Source: WHSW01 sp963846565 (lineage in GTDB: Bacteria > Actinomycetota > Thermoleophilia > Solirubrobacterales > 70-9). Taken from it: 64,000 bases of DNA. Positions 24,883 to 33,743 of the stretch are shown piece by piece. The stretch spans positions 1,550,001-1,614,000 of the forward strand of contig CAWJWL010000005.1 of assembly GCA_963846565.1 (NCBI GenBank), written 5' to 3'. Each line of letters begins with the position of its first letter. The first letter of the stretch is position 1. The notes beneath the pieces are model-generated. The model saw only the letters and a list, made by a program, of their open reading frames with translations, did no database searches and was not told the origin of the DNA. The translations under genes and the position numbers were made by a program.

Positions 24883-26046
24883 CTAGTCCCGCTGCAGCGC
24901 CAGCGCGAGCACGGGGAACACGAGTACCGAGAGCATCCCGGCGCCCACGAGGGCAACCGCCTCGTCCTCGCGCATGATCCCCGTGCTCGTGCCGATCTCG
25001 GTGATCGCGACCACGAGCGGCAGCGCCGCGGCGCTGAAGATGGCGAGAGAGCGCCGCTCGCGGGGCTCGAGCTCGGAGCGGTAGAGGAGCAGAATCGGCA
25101 GACCGCGGGCGACGAGGAACAGGAGCGCGAACCCGGGGACGAGCAGCATCGCCGACGTGCTCGAGGTGAGCGCGTCGATGTCGTAGTCCATACCCGTGGC
25201 AATGAAGAAGATCGGGATCAGGAACCCGTAGCCGACGGCGTCGAGCTTCGCCTCGAACTCGCCCGAGTCGGTTCCCCCTCGGGTGACGAAGCCGACGATG
25301 ATCCCGGCGGCGAAGGCGCCGAGGATGATGTCGAGTCCGAACTCCGCCGCCAGTACGACAAGCGCCGCGAGGATGAGGATGCTGAGGCGGACCGCGAGCT
25401 GCCCGCTGGTGTGCATCGAGGTCCGAACCAGGCGGGCGACGCGGCCTGGCTGCGCCCTGGTGGCGAGCAGCGTGACGAGGACGGCGATTGCGGCGAAGAC
25501 AAACAGCAGTGTCGTCCGCCACGGCTCGCCCGACTCGAGCGCGAGGATCACCGAGACGATGACCACCGGACCGAACTCGCCGATCGCGCCGACCCCGAGG
25601 ACGTAGCGGCCGAACCGCCGCTCGAGGATGCCGGCGTCGCGAAGGATCGGCATCAGGGTCCCCATCGCCGTCGTCGTGAGGGCGAGCGCGACCAGGATCG
25701 GGGCGTTGATCACGTCGGTCGCGTACAGCAGGAGGGCGATCGCGAGACCGAGTCCGACAGACATCACCCAGCCGATGAAGCCGAGCGTGAGTGGTTTGCC
25801 ACGGATGCGCTCGAACTCGATCTCGAGCCCGGCGAGGAAGAAGAGGAAGGCGAGGCCGAAGGCCGAGAGGTCCTCGATCAGCACGTCGCCGTGGGCGAGG
25901 CCGAGCAGCTCGGGGCCGACGATGATCCCGAGCATGATCTCGGCGACCACGATCGGCAGCCTGACCTTGCGGCTCAGGTCGGCGAGCAGCGGTGCCGCCG
26001 CCGCGACCGCGGCGACCACGAGGATGTCGTCGCGGTTGACGTCCAT
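24883..26046 (-). CDS. CPA2-type cation:proton antiporter
   Basis: A 387-residue membrane protein with about eleven to twelve helices. IVVAEIMLGIIVGPELLGLA is the typical second-helix signature of KefB/NapA-type antiporters, and AFLFFLAGLEIEFERIRGKP is the following pore helix. GAIGEFGPVVIVSVILALES and ILGAFAAGIIVGFVTRGGTD fit later core helices. There is no C-terminal TrkA domain. It exchanges Na+ or K+ for H+. It is convergent with the pfkB-type gene. Confidence 0.88.
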   Translation of the reverse strand: MDVNRDDILVVAAVAAAAPLLADLSRKVRLPIVVAEIMLGIIVGPELLGLAHGDVLIEDLSAFGLAFLFFLAGLEIEFERIRGKPLTLGFIGWVMSVGLGLAIALLLYATDVINAPILVALALTTTAMGTLMPILRDAGILERRFGRYVLGVGAIGEFGPVVIVSVILALESGEPWRTTLLFVFAAIAVLVTLLATRAQPGRVARLVRTSMHTSGQLAVRLSILILAALVVLAAEFGLDIILGAFAAGIIVGFVTRGGTDSGEFEAKLDAVGYGFLIPIFFIATGMDYDIDALTSSTSAMLLVPGFALLFLVARGLPILLLYRSELEPRERRSLAIFSAAALPLVVAITEIGTSTGIMREDEAVALVGAGMLSVLVFPVLALALQRD

Positions 26047-26078
26047 GCCCGCGGCAGCCTATCCCGGAGTTCGCGTGC

Positions 26079-27230
26079 CTAGGCCACGCGAGCGAGTGCC
26101 GCGACCAGGCGGTCGACCTCCTCGGGCGTGTTGTGGAGGTGCGGCGAGATCCGTAGCGCGCGGCCGCGCGGAGCGGCGTAGACGTTTGCCTCGGCGAGTT
26201 CGCTCGTCACCCGGCGGATCCGTTCCTCGCCGAGCTCGGGCCCGAGTATGTGAGGGCCGCGGTGCTCCGGGACCGCGATGCCGAGCCTCGCCAGCTCCTC
26301 GCCGATCCTCCCGGTGAGCGCCGCCAGCGTCGCCGCGATCCGGGTGACCTCCCACTCGAGCAGCTGCTCGAGTGCGGCGATTGCCATCGGCACCAGGTGG
26401 AAGCCGGTCCGCTGCCCGACGTCGTAGCGGCGCGCGCCCGGCTGGTAGTCGTCGCGATAGTCGATCAGGCCGGCGAAGTCGTCCGAGCCCGAGCGGTTGA
26501 TCCAGTTTTGTTCCAGCGGCTCCCCCTCGCGGTGCTCGGGGGCGACCCACAAGTAGCTGAGGCCGAACGGGCCGAGCAGCCACTTGTAGCCGGCCGAGAC
26601 GACGAAGTCGGGGCGCAGGCTCTCGAGGTCGAGCGGCATCGCGCCGGCGGACTGGCTCAGGTCGAGGACCAGCGTCGCGCCGAGCTCGTGCGCGCGCTCG
26701 GCGATCGGCTCGAGCTCCACCAGGGAGCCGTCGGTCCAGTGGACGTTCGGGACGCTCACGATCGCCGCTTGCTCGTCGACGGCGGCGAGGGTCGCCTCCG
26801 TCCAGCTTGCGCCCGGCTCCCGTTTCACCGTGAGGATCTCGGCGCCGCTTCGCTTCGCCAGTGCACGCCAGGTGTAGATCCCGGACGGGTACTCCTCCGC
26901 GAGGACGACGATCCGCTGCCACGGCTCGGGCGTGAGCTGGTTCGCGGCCACGGCGAGGCCGTAGCTCGTCGCCGGGACGAGCGCGACCCCATCGGCGTCG
27001 GCGCCGCCGCCCAGCAGTTGCGCGAACAGCGCGCGCAGTCGCTCCACGTCGGTGAACCAGTCATCGCTCGCGATCGTCCACGGCCGGGCGCGGCGCTCGA
27101 GCGCGCGCTCGCCCGCCTTGCGGACGCCGTGAGTGAGGGGAGAGAGGTTGGCCGTGTTGAAGTAGGCGACGTCGGGCGGGACGTCGAAGAGGTCGCGTTG
27201 CGAGCCGAGGGGCTTGACCATTCCCAGCAT
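26079..27230 (-). CDS. Class V aminotransferase (PLP-dependent)
   Basis: From the ATG at 27230 the enzyme has 383 residues. DVAYFNTANLSPLTHGVRKA opens the fold; TLVLDLSQSAGAMPLDLESL holds the PLP-contacting Asp; VSAGYKWLLGPFGLSYLWVA carries the Schiff-base Lys (YKWLLG). It belongs to the cysteine desulfurase/isopenicillin-N-epimerase group; the substrate is not evident. A second in-frame ATG at 27221 is possible. It is divergent from the secreted protein gene at 27248, with a 17-nt gap between starts. Confidence 0.88.
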   Translation of the reverse strand: MLGMVKPLGSQRDLFDVPPDVAYFNTANLSPLTHGVRKAGERALERRARPWTIASDDWFTDVERLRALFAQLLGGGADADGVALVPATSYGLAVAANQLTPEPWQRIVVLAEEYPSGIYTWRALAKRSGAEILTVKREPGASWTEATLAAVDEQAAIVSVPNVHWTDGSLVELEPIAERAHELGATLVLDLSQSAGAMPLDLESLRPDFVVSAGYKWLLGPFGLSYLWVAPEHREGEPLEQNWINRSGSDDFAGLIDYRDDYQPGARRYDVGQRTGFHLVPMAIAALEQLLEWEVTRIAATLAALTGRIGEELARLGIAVPEHRGPHILGPELGEERIRRVTSELAEANVYAAPRGRALRISPHLHNTPEEVDRLVAALARVA

Positions 27231-27235
27231 CGTCC

Positions 27236-27241
27236 TACAAT
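27236..27241 (+). promoter_or_regulatory. Putative -10 element TACAAT
   Basis: TACAAT is close to the sigma-70 consensus and ends 6 nt before the GTG at 27248. It also lies in the short gap to the divergent aminotransferase gene. Confidence 0.5.
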
Positions 27242-27247
27242 GCGGCT

Positions 27248-28168
27248 GTGGGGACGGTTCGGGGGACGGCGATCGGTTCGGCGTTGTGCGCTTTGGTGGC
27301 GGCATTGGCGCTGGCCGCGCCCGCCCAGGGCTACATCACGATCGGCCACGACCTGGAGACCTCGCCGACCGGATTCGCGAACTGCAATCCCTCCTGCACC
27401 TACGCGCAGCGCTCGATTCCCACGAGCAGCATCGCATCGGGTGGGTTCGCCTACGCGTTCGATCGCGGGATCGTCACTCGTGTCCGCTTCGCCGTCAGCG
27501 CAGCGGCCCAGGTTGGCGATGTCGCGGTTGCACCCCGGGCGGTGGGCGTCGATACCGGAGGTGCGGTCGGAGCCCCGATCGTCGTCGCCGACGCCAACGG
27601 CGTCCAGACGTTCCCGACGCAGTTCCCGATCGTCTCCGGCGAGAACGTGGGCTTCGACATGCTGACCCCGAACCCCCAGCTCGGCGTTCTGCGGGCCTCC
27701 ATCGGAGGGTCGATCTCCGCGTGGATTCCTCCGCTCGGCCTGGGGGAGACGCGCCCGCCGCTACAGACGAGCCCGGACCGCGAGATCGTCTTGCAGGCCG
27801 ACGTCGAGGCAGACGCCGACGCCGACGGCTTCGGCGACGAGACGCAGGACGGCTGCCCGGCGCAGGCCGCAACCCAAGGGCCATGTGCGCCCCCGGAGAC
27901 CTTCATCGACTCGAAGAATGTCTTCGGGAAGAAGAAGAACAAGGCGAAGGTCTTCTTCCACTCGAACGACCCGGCCGCCACCTTTCTCTGCAAGCTCGGC
28001 CAGCGCAGGGAGTTGCAGTGCAGCTCGCCGACCGTCTTCAGCAAGCTTCCCCCGGGCAAGCACAAGATCCTCATTCGCGCGCACGCCAACTCGACCGTCG
28101 ACCAGACGCCCGCGGTGGCCAAGGTGAAGGTCAAGAAGAAGCGCCGCCCTTCTCAGGCCGAGCGCTGA
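27248..28168 (+). CDS. Secreted protein with thrombospondin-3-like Ca-binding motif
   Basis: A 306-residue exported protein: signal peptide GSALCALVAALALAAPAQGY, a beta-rich body (NPSCTYAQRSIPTSSIASGG, VSGENVGFDMLTPNPQLGVL), then an Asp-rich DADADADGFGDETQDGCP stretch like a type-3 thrombospondin calcium loop. The last part (APPETFIDSKNVFGKKKNKAKVFFHSNDP) is an Ig/fibronectin-like module of the kind that closes many Solirubrobacterales surface proteins, with a very basic tail. Ligand and role unknown. Confidence 0.75.
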   Translation: MGTVRGTAIGSALCALVAALALAAPAQGYITIGHDLETSPTGFANCNPSCTYAQRSIPTSSIASGGFAYAFDRGIVTRVRFAVSAAAQVGDVAVAPRAVGVDTGGAVGAPIVVADANGVQTFPTQFPIVSGENVGFDMLTPNPQLGVLRASIGGSISAWIPPLGLGETRPPLQTSPDREIVLQADVEADADADGFGDETQDGCPAQAATQGPCAPPETFIDSKNVFGKKKNKAKVFFHSNDPAATFLCKLGQRRELQCSSPTVFSKLPPGKHKILIRAHANSTVDQTPAVAKVKVKKKRRPSQAER

Positions 28169-28545
28169 TACGCCCGGAACGCGCGCACGGCAAAGGCCGT
28201 CATCGCCGCCAGCAACGTCGCCAGCAGCCCGGCTCGCAGGGCGATTTCGCCCCAGTCGGGCGAGGCGCTGAGCGCCGCGCGCCCTGCCTCGACCGCCCAG
28301 TTGACCGGGTTGAAATCAGCCGCGGTCTGCATCCAGCCGGGCATCAGGTCCGTGAGCCCCTCGGCGGTTTGTCCCGCGATTTCCTCCCACATCTCGGTCC
28401 GGACCTCCGGGTCGAGCCCCGTGGTCGGCTCGTCGAGGTGGGCCGAGATCATGGCCAGGCCGAACGTCGAGATGCTCGAGGCCATGGTCGAGTTCATGCG
28501 CGACGCGAACGAGGTCAAACCCCGCCACATCGACCGCGTCCGCAA
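28153..28545 (-). pseudogene. ABC transporter relic: ATPase fragment fused to permease C-terminus
   Basis: A 130-residue open frame holds the Walker B/D-loop piece of an ABC ATPase (LDEPTTGLDPEVRTEMWEEI) directly followed by the C-terminal part of an ABC-2 permease (LMPGWMQTAADFNPVNWAVE, then two helices ending RAFRAYQRSA). In intact systems these belong to two genes about 1 kb apart, so a deletion has joined them near 28380. On the plus strand at 28430-28555 a short frame ending in NEVKPRHIDRVRNLE is also gene-like but unidentified. The rest of 28169-28640 shows no further gene. Confidence 0.75.
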
Positions 28546-28640
28546 TCTGGAATGAGCGCGGTTTAAAGGTCGCCTGATCGGGGCATTCCCTGAGCGCCCG
28601 CACGGATCGCGGGTCGCGGCGGAGAGAGAGGAGTGCCCGT

Positions 28641-29912
28641 TTGGTCGTAAGGGGGTCCAGGAAGTTTTCAGTGTCGGCGCTCGCCGCGGCGGCGCTGATC
28701 GCGGCCACCGTCGCTGGTTGCACCGGCAGCGACGATGCCGGCGGCCAGGGCACGGAGGTCACCTGGTTCGTCGCCGTGCAGCGCGGCGGCAGCTTCGAGG
28801 CCTCGGCGGAGCGCTGCTCGGAGCAGTCGAACGGCCGCTACCAGGTCAAGGTCGAGCTCTTGCCGCTCGAGGCCGACGCCCAGCGCGAGCAGCTCGTTCG
28901 CCGACTCGGGGCGGAGGACCCGTCGATCGACGTGATCGCGATGGACGTGATCTGGACCGCCGAGTTCGCCAACGCCGGCTGGGTCCGCCCGTGGACGGGC
29001 AAGCTCGCCGAGGAGGCGAAGAAGGACCGCTTCGAGTCGACGATCGAGACCGCCTCCTTCGAGGGCGAGCTCTACGGGGCGCCCTATAACGCGAACCCGG
29101 AGCTGCTCTTCTATCGCAAGGACCTGACCCCGAAGCCGCCGGCGACCTGGGAGGAGATGATCGAGGAGGCGAAGCGGCTCGATTCTTCGATCGCGCTCCA
29201 GGCCGACCGCTACGAGGGCCTGGTGGTGTGGTTCAACAGCCTGTTGCAGTCGGCCGGGACCGAGGTGCTCAAGGACGCGGAGACCGTCGACCTCGCCCAA
29301 AAGCCGACGGAGGAGGCGCTTTCGATCATGGGCTCGGTGGCCCGCGACGCGCCCGCGCCCGGCTTCGAGACCTCGAACGAGTCGACCGCGGCCTCGGCCT
29401 TCGAGTCCGGCGAGTCGGCGTTCCAGCTCAACTACACGTTCGCCCCGGCGAGCGTTGGCGAGAACGCCCCCGACATCGCCAAGAACCTCGGGATCGCGCC
29501 CTATCCCGCGGTGAGCGAGGACCGGCCGGCCCGCCCACCGCTCGGTGGCTTCAACCTCGGCGTCTCGAGCTTCTCCGAGAACCCGGAGCTGGCCTTCGAG
29601 GCGGCGGCCTGCATCGCCGGCCCCGAGAACCAGATCACGGTCGCGGAGCTCGACGGCCTGCCGCCCTCCGCCGAGAGCCTGTACACGAACCCGAAGGTCG
29701 AGAAAGCCTTCGATGGCTTCGCGCCGCTGGTCAAGGAGGCACTCGACAACTCGGCGCCGCGGCCGCTGACCCCGGCCTACACGGACCTCTCGCTGGCGAT
29801 CCAGCGCGCGCTCCACCCGCCGGGCAAGATCGACCCGGCGGACCCGACCCCCGTGTATGAGGACCTGCGCGAGAAGGTCGAGCAGGCGGTCAAGCGGGAG
29901 GGCCTCCTCTGA
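28641..29912 (+). CDS. ABC sugar transporter, solute-binding lipoprotein (LpqY-like)
   Basis: A 423-residue lipoprotein. The leader ends in the lipobox TVAGC (Cys about residue 27). The fold is the family-1 sugar-binding type: TEVTWFVAVQRGGSFEASAE, LVRRLGAEDPSIDVIAMDVI, EFANAGWVRPWTGKL, YGAPYNANPELLFYRKDL and PPLGGFNLGVSSFSENPELA. The AERCSEQSNGRY start and DVIWTAEFANAGW stretch resemble the trehalose-binding LpqY group. A TTG at 28641 after a purine-rich stretch is the start. The stop overlaps the next ATG (TGATG). Confidence 0.9.
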   Translation: MVVRGSRKFSVSALAAAALIAATVAGCTGSDDAGGQGTEVTWFVAVQRGGSFEASAERCSEQSNGRYQVKVELLPLEADAQREQLVRRLGAEDPSIDVIAMDVIWTAEFANAGWVRPWTGKLAEEAKKDRFESTIETASFEGELYGAPYNANPELLFYRKDLTPKPPATWEEMIEEAKRLDSSIALQADRYEGLVVWFNSLLQSAGTEVLKDAETVDLAQKPTEEALSIMGSVARDAPAPGFETSNESTAASAFESGESAFQLNYTFAPASVGENAPDIAKNLGIAPYPAVSEDRPARPPLGGFNLGVSSFSENPELAFEAAACIAGPENQITVAELDGLPPSAESLYTNPKVEKAFDGFAPLVKEALDNSAPRPLTPAYTDLSLAIQRALHPPGKIDPADPTPVYEDLREKVEQAVKREGLL

Positions 29913-30844
29913 TGGAAGCCGCGAGCGTGCCGACCCCCGCCCCGGCTCCGAAGAAGGGCGGCGCGACCGACAGGGGCAAGGCGGAGCGCAAGCTCGGCTG
30001 GATGCTCTGCGCGCCGGCGGTCGTCGCGATGCTGCTCGTGACCGCGTATCCGATCGGCTACGCGCTCGTCCTCTCGCTGCAGGAGATCGACCTGCGCTTC
30101 CCCGATGAGGGCGGCTTCGCCGGGCTCGACAACTACATCACCGTGCTCGGCTCCTCGCTCTGGTGGCAGGACGTCTTCAACACCCTGTTCGTGACCGTGG
30201 TCTCGGTCGCGCTCGAGCTCACCCTCGGCATGATCATCGCCCTCGTCATGCACCGGGCGATCTTCGGCCGCGGCATCATCCGCACCTCGGTCCTGATCCC
30301 CTACGGCATCATCACGGTGGTCGCCGCGTTCTCGTGGCAGTTCGCCTTCTCGACCGACTACGGCTTCGTCAACAACCTGCCGTTGATCGCCGACGACATG
30401 GAGTGGTTCGGCGACCGCTTCAGCTCCTTCGCCGTGATCATCATGGCTGAGGTCTGGAAGACGACGCCGTTCATGGCGCTGCTCCTGCTCGCCGGCCTGA
30501 CCACGATCGACGACGGCCTCTATGAGGCGGCGAAGGTGGACGGCGCCAGCGCATGGCAGCGCTTCACGCGCATCACGCTGCCGCTGATGAAGCCGGCGAT
30601 CCTCGTCGCGTTGCTGTTCCGGACCCTGGACGCCTTCCGCGTCTTCGACACGATCTTCATCATGACCGGCGGTGCGCAGGACACCGAGTCGGTCTCGATC
30701 CTCGGCTACAACCAGCTGATCGAGCGATTGAACCTTGGGCTGGGGTCCGCCGTCTCGGTGCTGATCTTCTTCGCGACCCTGATCATCGCCTTCATCTTCA
30801 TCAAGGGCTTCGGCGTGCGCATGGCCGACAGGCCCGGGAGCTAG
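29912..30844 (+). CDS. ABC sugar transporter permease (MalF/SugA-type)
   Basis: The 310-residue permease has six membrane helices starting with WMLCAPAVVAMLLVTAYPIG. The EAA loop reads YEAAKVDGASAWQRFTRITLPLMKP (residues about 206-230; EAA-G motif intact), where the ATPase docks. It is translationally coupled to the binding protein and followed by its partner permease after 18 nt. Confidence 0.93.
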   Translation: MEAASVPTPAPAPKKGGATDRGKAERKLGWMLCAPAVVAMLLVTAYPIGYALVLSLQEIDLRFPDEGGFAGLDNYITVLGSSLWWQDVFNTLFVTVVSVALELTLGMIIALVMHRAIFGRGIIRTSVLIPYGIITVVAAFSWQFAFSTDYGFVNNLPLIADDMEWFGDRFSSFAVIIMAEVWKTTPFMALLLLAGLTTIDDGLYEAAKVDGASAWQRFTRITLPLMKPAILVALLFRTLDAFRVFDTIFIMTGGAQDTESVSILGYNQLIERLNLGLGSAVSVLIFFATLIIAFIFIKGFGVRMADRPGS

Positions 30845-30862
30845 GCGACAGAGGGAGAGACG

Positions 30863-31705
30863 ATGGAGAAGGGAACCAAGGAATACGTCCTCTGGTCGAT
30901 CGGGATGCTGATCGTGCTCCTGTTCGCGCTCGTGCCCGTGCTCTGGATCCTCTCGCTCTCGTTCAAGAGCCCGGAGGCGCTGCTCGACCACGAGTTCATC
31001 TCTTCCAGCCTGACGCTCGACAACTACGAGGCGCTGTTCACGGGCGGGATCAACGAGAGCCCGTTCATCGCCCCGCTGATCAACTCGATTCTGATCGCGC
31101 TGATCTCGACCGTGATCGCGATCGTCCTCGCGGCCTTCTGCGCGTACGCGATCGCCCGTCTCAACTTCCCCGGCAAGGCGGCGATCCTCGCCGGCGCGCT
31201 CGCGATCGCGATGTTCCCCGCCGTCTCCACGATCGGACCGCTCTTCGACATGTGGCGGACCCTCGGGATCTACGACACCTACGTCGGGCTGATCATCCCG
31301 TACCTCACGTTCAGCCTGCCGCTGGCGATCTACACGCTCGTGGCCTTCTTCCGCGAGATCCCGTTCGAGCTCGAGCAGGCGGCCCAGGTCGACGGGGCGA
31401 CGCCGTACCAGGCGTTCACGAAGGTGATCATCCCGCTCGCCGCGCCGGGCGTGTTCACGGCCGCGATCCTCGTCTTCATCTTCTGCTGGAACGACTTCCT
31501 CTTCGCGATCTCGCTGACGTCCTCGGACGCGTCGAGAACCGTCCCCGCGGCGCTCGCGTTCTTCACCGGCGAGTCCCAGTTCACCGCGCCGACAGGGTCG
31601 ATCGCCGCCGCTGCGGTGCTCGTGACGATCCCGATCATCATCTTCGTACTGATCTTCCAGCGCCGGATCGTCGCCGGGCTCACCGCTGGCGCCGTCAAGG
31701 GCTAA
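30863..31705 (+). CDS. ABC sugar transporter permease (MalG/SugB-type)
   Basis: The 280-residue second permease begins with a helix MLIVLLFALVPVLWILSLSF and carries the EAA loop ELEQAAQVDGATPYQAFTKV followed by IIPLAAPGV. SLTLDNYEALF after the first helix is typical of MalG-like proteins. A GAGGGAGAG ribosome site precedes the ATG. It forms the channel with the upstream permease. Confidence 0.93.
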   Translation: MEKGTKEYVLWSIGMLIVLLFALVPVLWILSLSFKSPEALLDHEFISSSLTLDNYEALFTGGINESPFIAPLINSILIALISTVIAIVLAAFCAYAIARLNFPGKAAILAGALAIAMFPAVSTIGPLFDMWRTLGIYDTYVGLIIPYLTFSLPLAIYTLVAFFREIPFELEQAAQVDGATPYQAFTKVIIPLAAPGVFTAAILVFIFCWNDFLFAISLTSSDASRTVPAALAFFTGESQFTAPTGSIAAAAVLVTIPIIIFVLIFQRRIVAGLTAGAVKG

Positions 31706-31725
31706 AGGTAAGGAGCAAGATACGC

Positions 31726-32907
31726 ATGGCAGACATCGTCCTCGACAAGGTCTCGAAGCAGTTCTCCGACGGCTACGAGGCGGTCAAGGAGATGGACCTC
31801 GAGATCAAGGACGGCGAGTTCATGATCCTCGTCGGTCCGTCGGGCTGCGGCAAATCGACCGCGCTGCGGATGATCGCCGGGCTCGAGGACATCACCGGCG
31901 GCGAGCTGCGGATCGGCGGCGAGGTGGTCAACCAGCTGGCGCCGAAGGACCGTGACATCGCGATGGTCTTCCAGAGCTACGCGCTCTACCCGCACATGAG
32001 CGTGCGCGAGAACATGGCGTTCCCGCTGAAGCTGGCAAAGGTCGAGCAGTCCGAGATCGATCGCAAGGTGAACGAGGCGGCGAAGGTGCTCGATCTCGAG
32101 CAGCACCTCGACCGCAAGCCGGCGAACCTCTCCGGCGGCCAGCGCCAGAGGGTGGCGATGGGGCGGGCGATCGTTCGCGACCCGAAGGCGTTCCTGATGG
32201 ACGAGCCGCTCTCCAACCTGGACGCGAAGCTCCGCGTGCAGATGCGGACCGAGGTCTCCCGCCTGCAGGCCGACCTCGGCACCACCACCGTCTATGTCAC
32301 CCACGACCAGACCGAGGCGATGACGCTCGGCGACCGTGTCGCGGTGATGAGAAGCGGCGTCCTGCAGCAGGTCGGCTCGCCGGCGGAGCTCTACGAGACC
32401 CCTCGGAACCTCTTCGTCGCCGGCTTCATCGGCTCGCCCGCGATGAACTTCATGGCCGCCCAGATCACGGGCGGCACCGTCAAGCTGCCCTTCGGCGAGG
32501 TCGCTGTGCCGGAGCGCCTACGCGGCGAGGCGACCGACGGCCGCGAGGTGATCGCCGGTGTTCGGCCGGAGAGCTTCGAGGACGCATCGCTCGTCGGCGA
32601 CGCCAAGGATCGCGGCTCGACGTTCACGGCGCAGATCGAGCTGGTCGAGTCGATGGGCTCGGAGAAGTACGCCTACTTCAGCGTCGAGGGGGAGGGGATC
32701 CAGTCCCAGGAGCTGGCCGAGCTTGCCCAGGACGCGGGTGCCGAGGAGGTCCCGGGCGGCGGCACCGATCAGATCGTCGCCCGTCTCGACCCGGCGAGCA
32801 AGGTCGAGCGCGGCGTCGAGATCGAGCTCTGGGTCGACGCCTCGAAGCTTCACCTCTTCGACGCTTCAGACGGGCGGAGCCTGGCGACGGCGGCGGGTGA
32901 CGGCTAG
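31726..32907 (+). CDS. ABC sugar transporter ATPase (MalK/UgpC/SugC-type)
   Basis: A 393-residue ATPase from the ATG at 31726. Walker A is GPSGCGKSTALRM (about residues 37-49), the Q-loop MVFQSYALYPHM, the signature LSGGQRQRVAMGRAIVRDP, Walker B AFLMDEPLSNLDAKLR and the switch VTHDQTEAM. The C-terminal half is the OB-like regulatory domain of the MalK group (AGFIGSPAMNFMAAQ, VIAGVRPESFED). It completes the importer. Its stop overlaps the convergent ParB-like gene by 4 nt, so no terminator separates them. Confidence 0.95.
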   Translation: MADIVLDKVSKQFSDGYEAVKEMDLEIKDGEFMILVGPSGCGKSTALRMIAGLEDITGGELRIGGEVVNQLAPKDRDIAMVFQSYALYPHMSVRENMAFPLKLAKVEQSEIDRKVNEAAKVLDLEQHLDRKPANLSGGQRQRVAMGRAIVRDPKAFLMDEPLSNLDAKLRVQMRTEVSRLQADLGTTTVYVTHDQTEAMTLGDRVAVMRSGVLQQVGSPAELYETPRNLFVAGFIGSPAMNFMAAQITGGTVKLPFGEVAVPERLRGEATDGREVIAGVRPESFEDASLVGDAKDRGSTFTAQIELVESMGSEKYAYFSVEGEGIQSQELAELAQDAGAEEVPGGGTDQIVARLDPASKVERGVEIELWVDASKLHLFDASDGRSLATAAGDG

Positions 32908-33743
32908 AGCCGGTCGCGGAGCTCGGCCAGCACGCTCTCGTCCCAGGCGTGCGTTCGCAGCAGCATGTAGCGCAGGTTGACCACCCGGACGTAGGCCTCG
33001 GTCTCCGTCTCGGCCGGGCGGATCAGGTTCTGATCGCGCAGCAACTCGACCACCGGCACGAACTCGTGCTCGAACCACAGCGCCGCCACCTGCTGGCGGC
33101 TGAGGAACTCGCGCCGTGCCTGGCTCGCGCGGAAGCCCCAGGCCTCGACGCATTCGGCGAGCTCGGCGTAGCGCCACTCGTCCGCGATCTTGATCCGCTC
33201 GCGCGCCTCGGCCGCCAGCGGCACGCGCTCGAAGAAGAGCCGCTCATGGCCCTTCAGCGCGAGATCGTGGACCATCGTCTCCCGGTCGACCGGGACCTCG
33301 GTGACGATCTCGGTGACGTCGGCCTCGATCACGTCGTGACCGAGCTGTTGGCCCACCGAGACGCGGTGATGGCCGTCGACGACGAAGTGGAGCTCGCCTA
33401 CGCGGTAGGCCTCGATCGGGGGCATCGGCTCGCCCTTGCGCATCGCGCGCGCCACCCGCTCCCAGCGCTGGCGGACGCGGTGGGAGGTGGGACGGAAGCT
33501 GCGGTCGAACTCACGCGTGCGGTCGACGGTGCCGACGATCGAGTCGAGCGGGATGGTCTGGAGGCCGATCCGCCGCTCGCTCCGCTTGCCGAGCGCGGCG
33601 ATGACCTCATCGAAGGGCAGGATGACGTTGACGTCGTCGGGCTCCCGCCGCAGACGGGCCGAGAGGTCGGAGAGCCGGCGCCGCCGGCGCGCGCGGCTGA
33701 AGTCGGTGCGCGCGTCCTGGTCGGGGAAGCCGGTGTCCGGCAT
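32904..33743 (-). CDS. ParB-like N-terminal domain protein
   Basis: A 279-residue soluble protein. The core ERRIGLQTIPLDSIVGTVDR, GEPMPPIEAYRVGELHFVVD and GHHRVSVGQQLGHDVIEADV matches the ParB/Srx fold; DGHHR is the nucleotide-contacting loop. The C-terminal part (EWRYAELAECVEAWGFRASQ, ARREFLSRQQVAALWFEHEF) is helical. It lacks the helix-turn-helix arrangement of true chromosome ParB and is not next to parA, so partitioning is unlikely. Its ATG overlaps the stop of the kelch kinase (TGATG), suggesting a link to that signalling protein. Confidence 0.75.
   Translation of the reverse strand: MPDTGFPDQDARTDFSRARRRRRLSDLSARLRREPDDVNVILPFDEVIAALGKRSERRIGLQTIPLDSIVGTVDRTREFDRSFRPTSHRVRQRWERVARAMRKGEPMPPIEAYRVGELHFVVDGHHRVSVGQQLGHDVIEADVTEIVTEVPVDRETMVHDLALKGHERLFFERVPLAAEARERIKIADEWRYAELAECVEAWGFRASQARREFLSRQQVAALWFEHEFVPVVELLRDQNLIRPAETETEAYVRVVNLRYMLLRTHAWDESVLAELRDRL

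Noticed and set aside
28430..28555. Plus-strand frame ending NEVKPRHIDRVRNLE
   Set aside because: Looks gene-like but too short to assign; lies over the ABC relic on the other strand.
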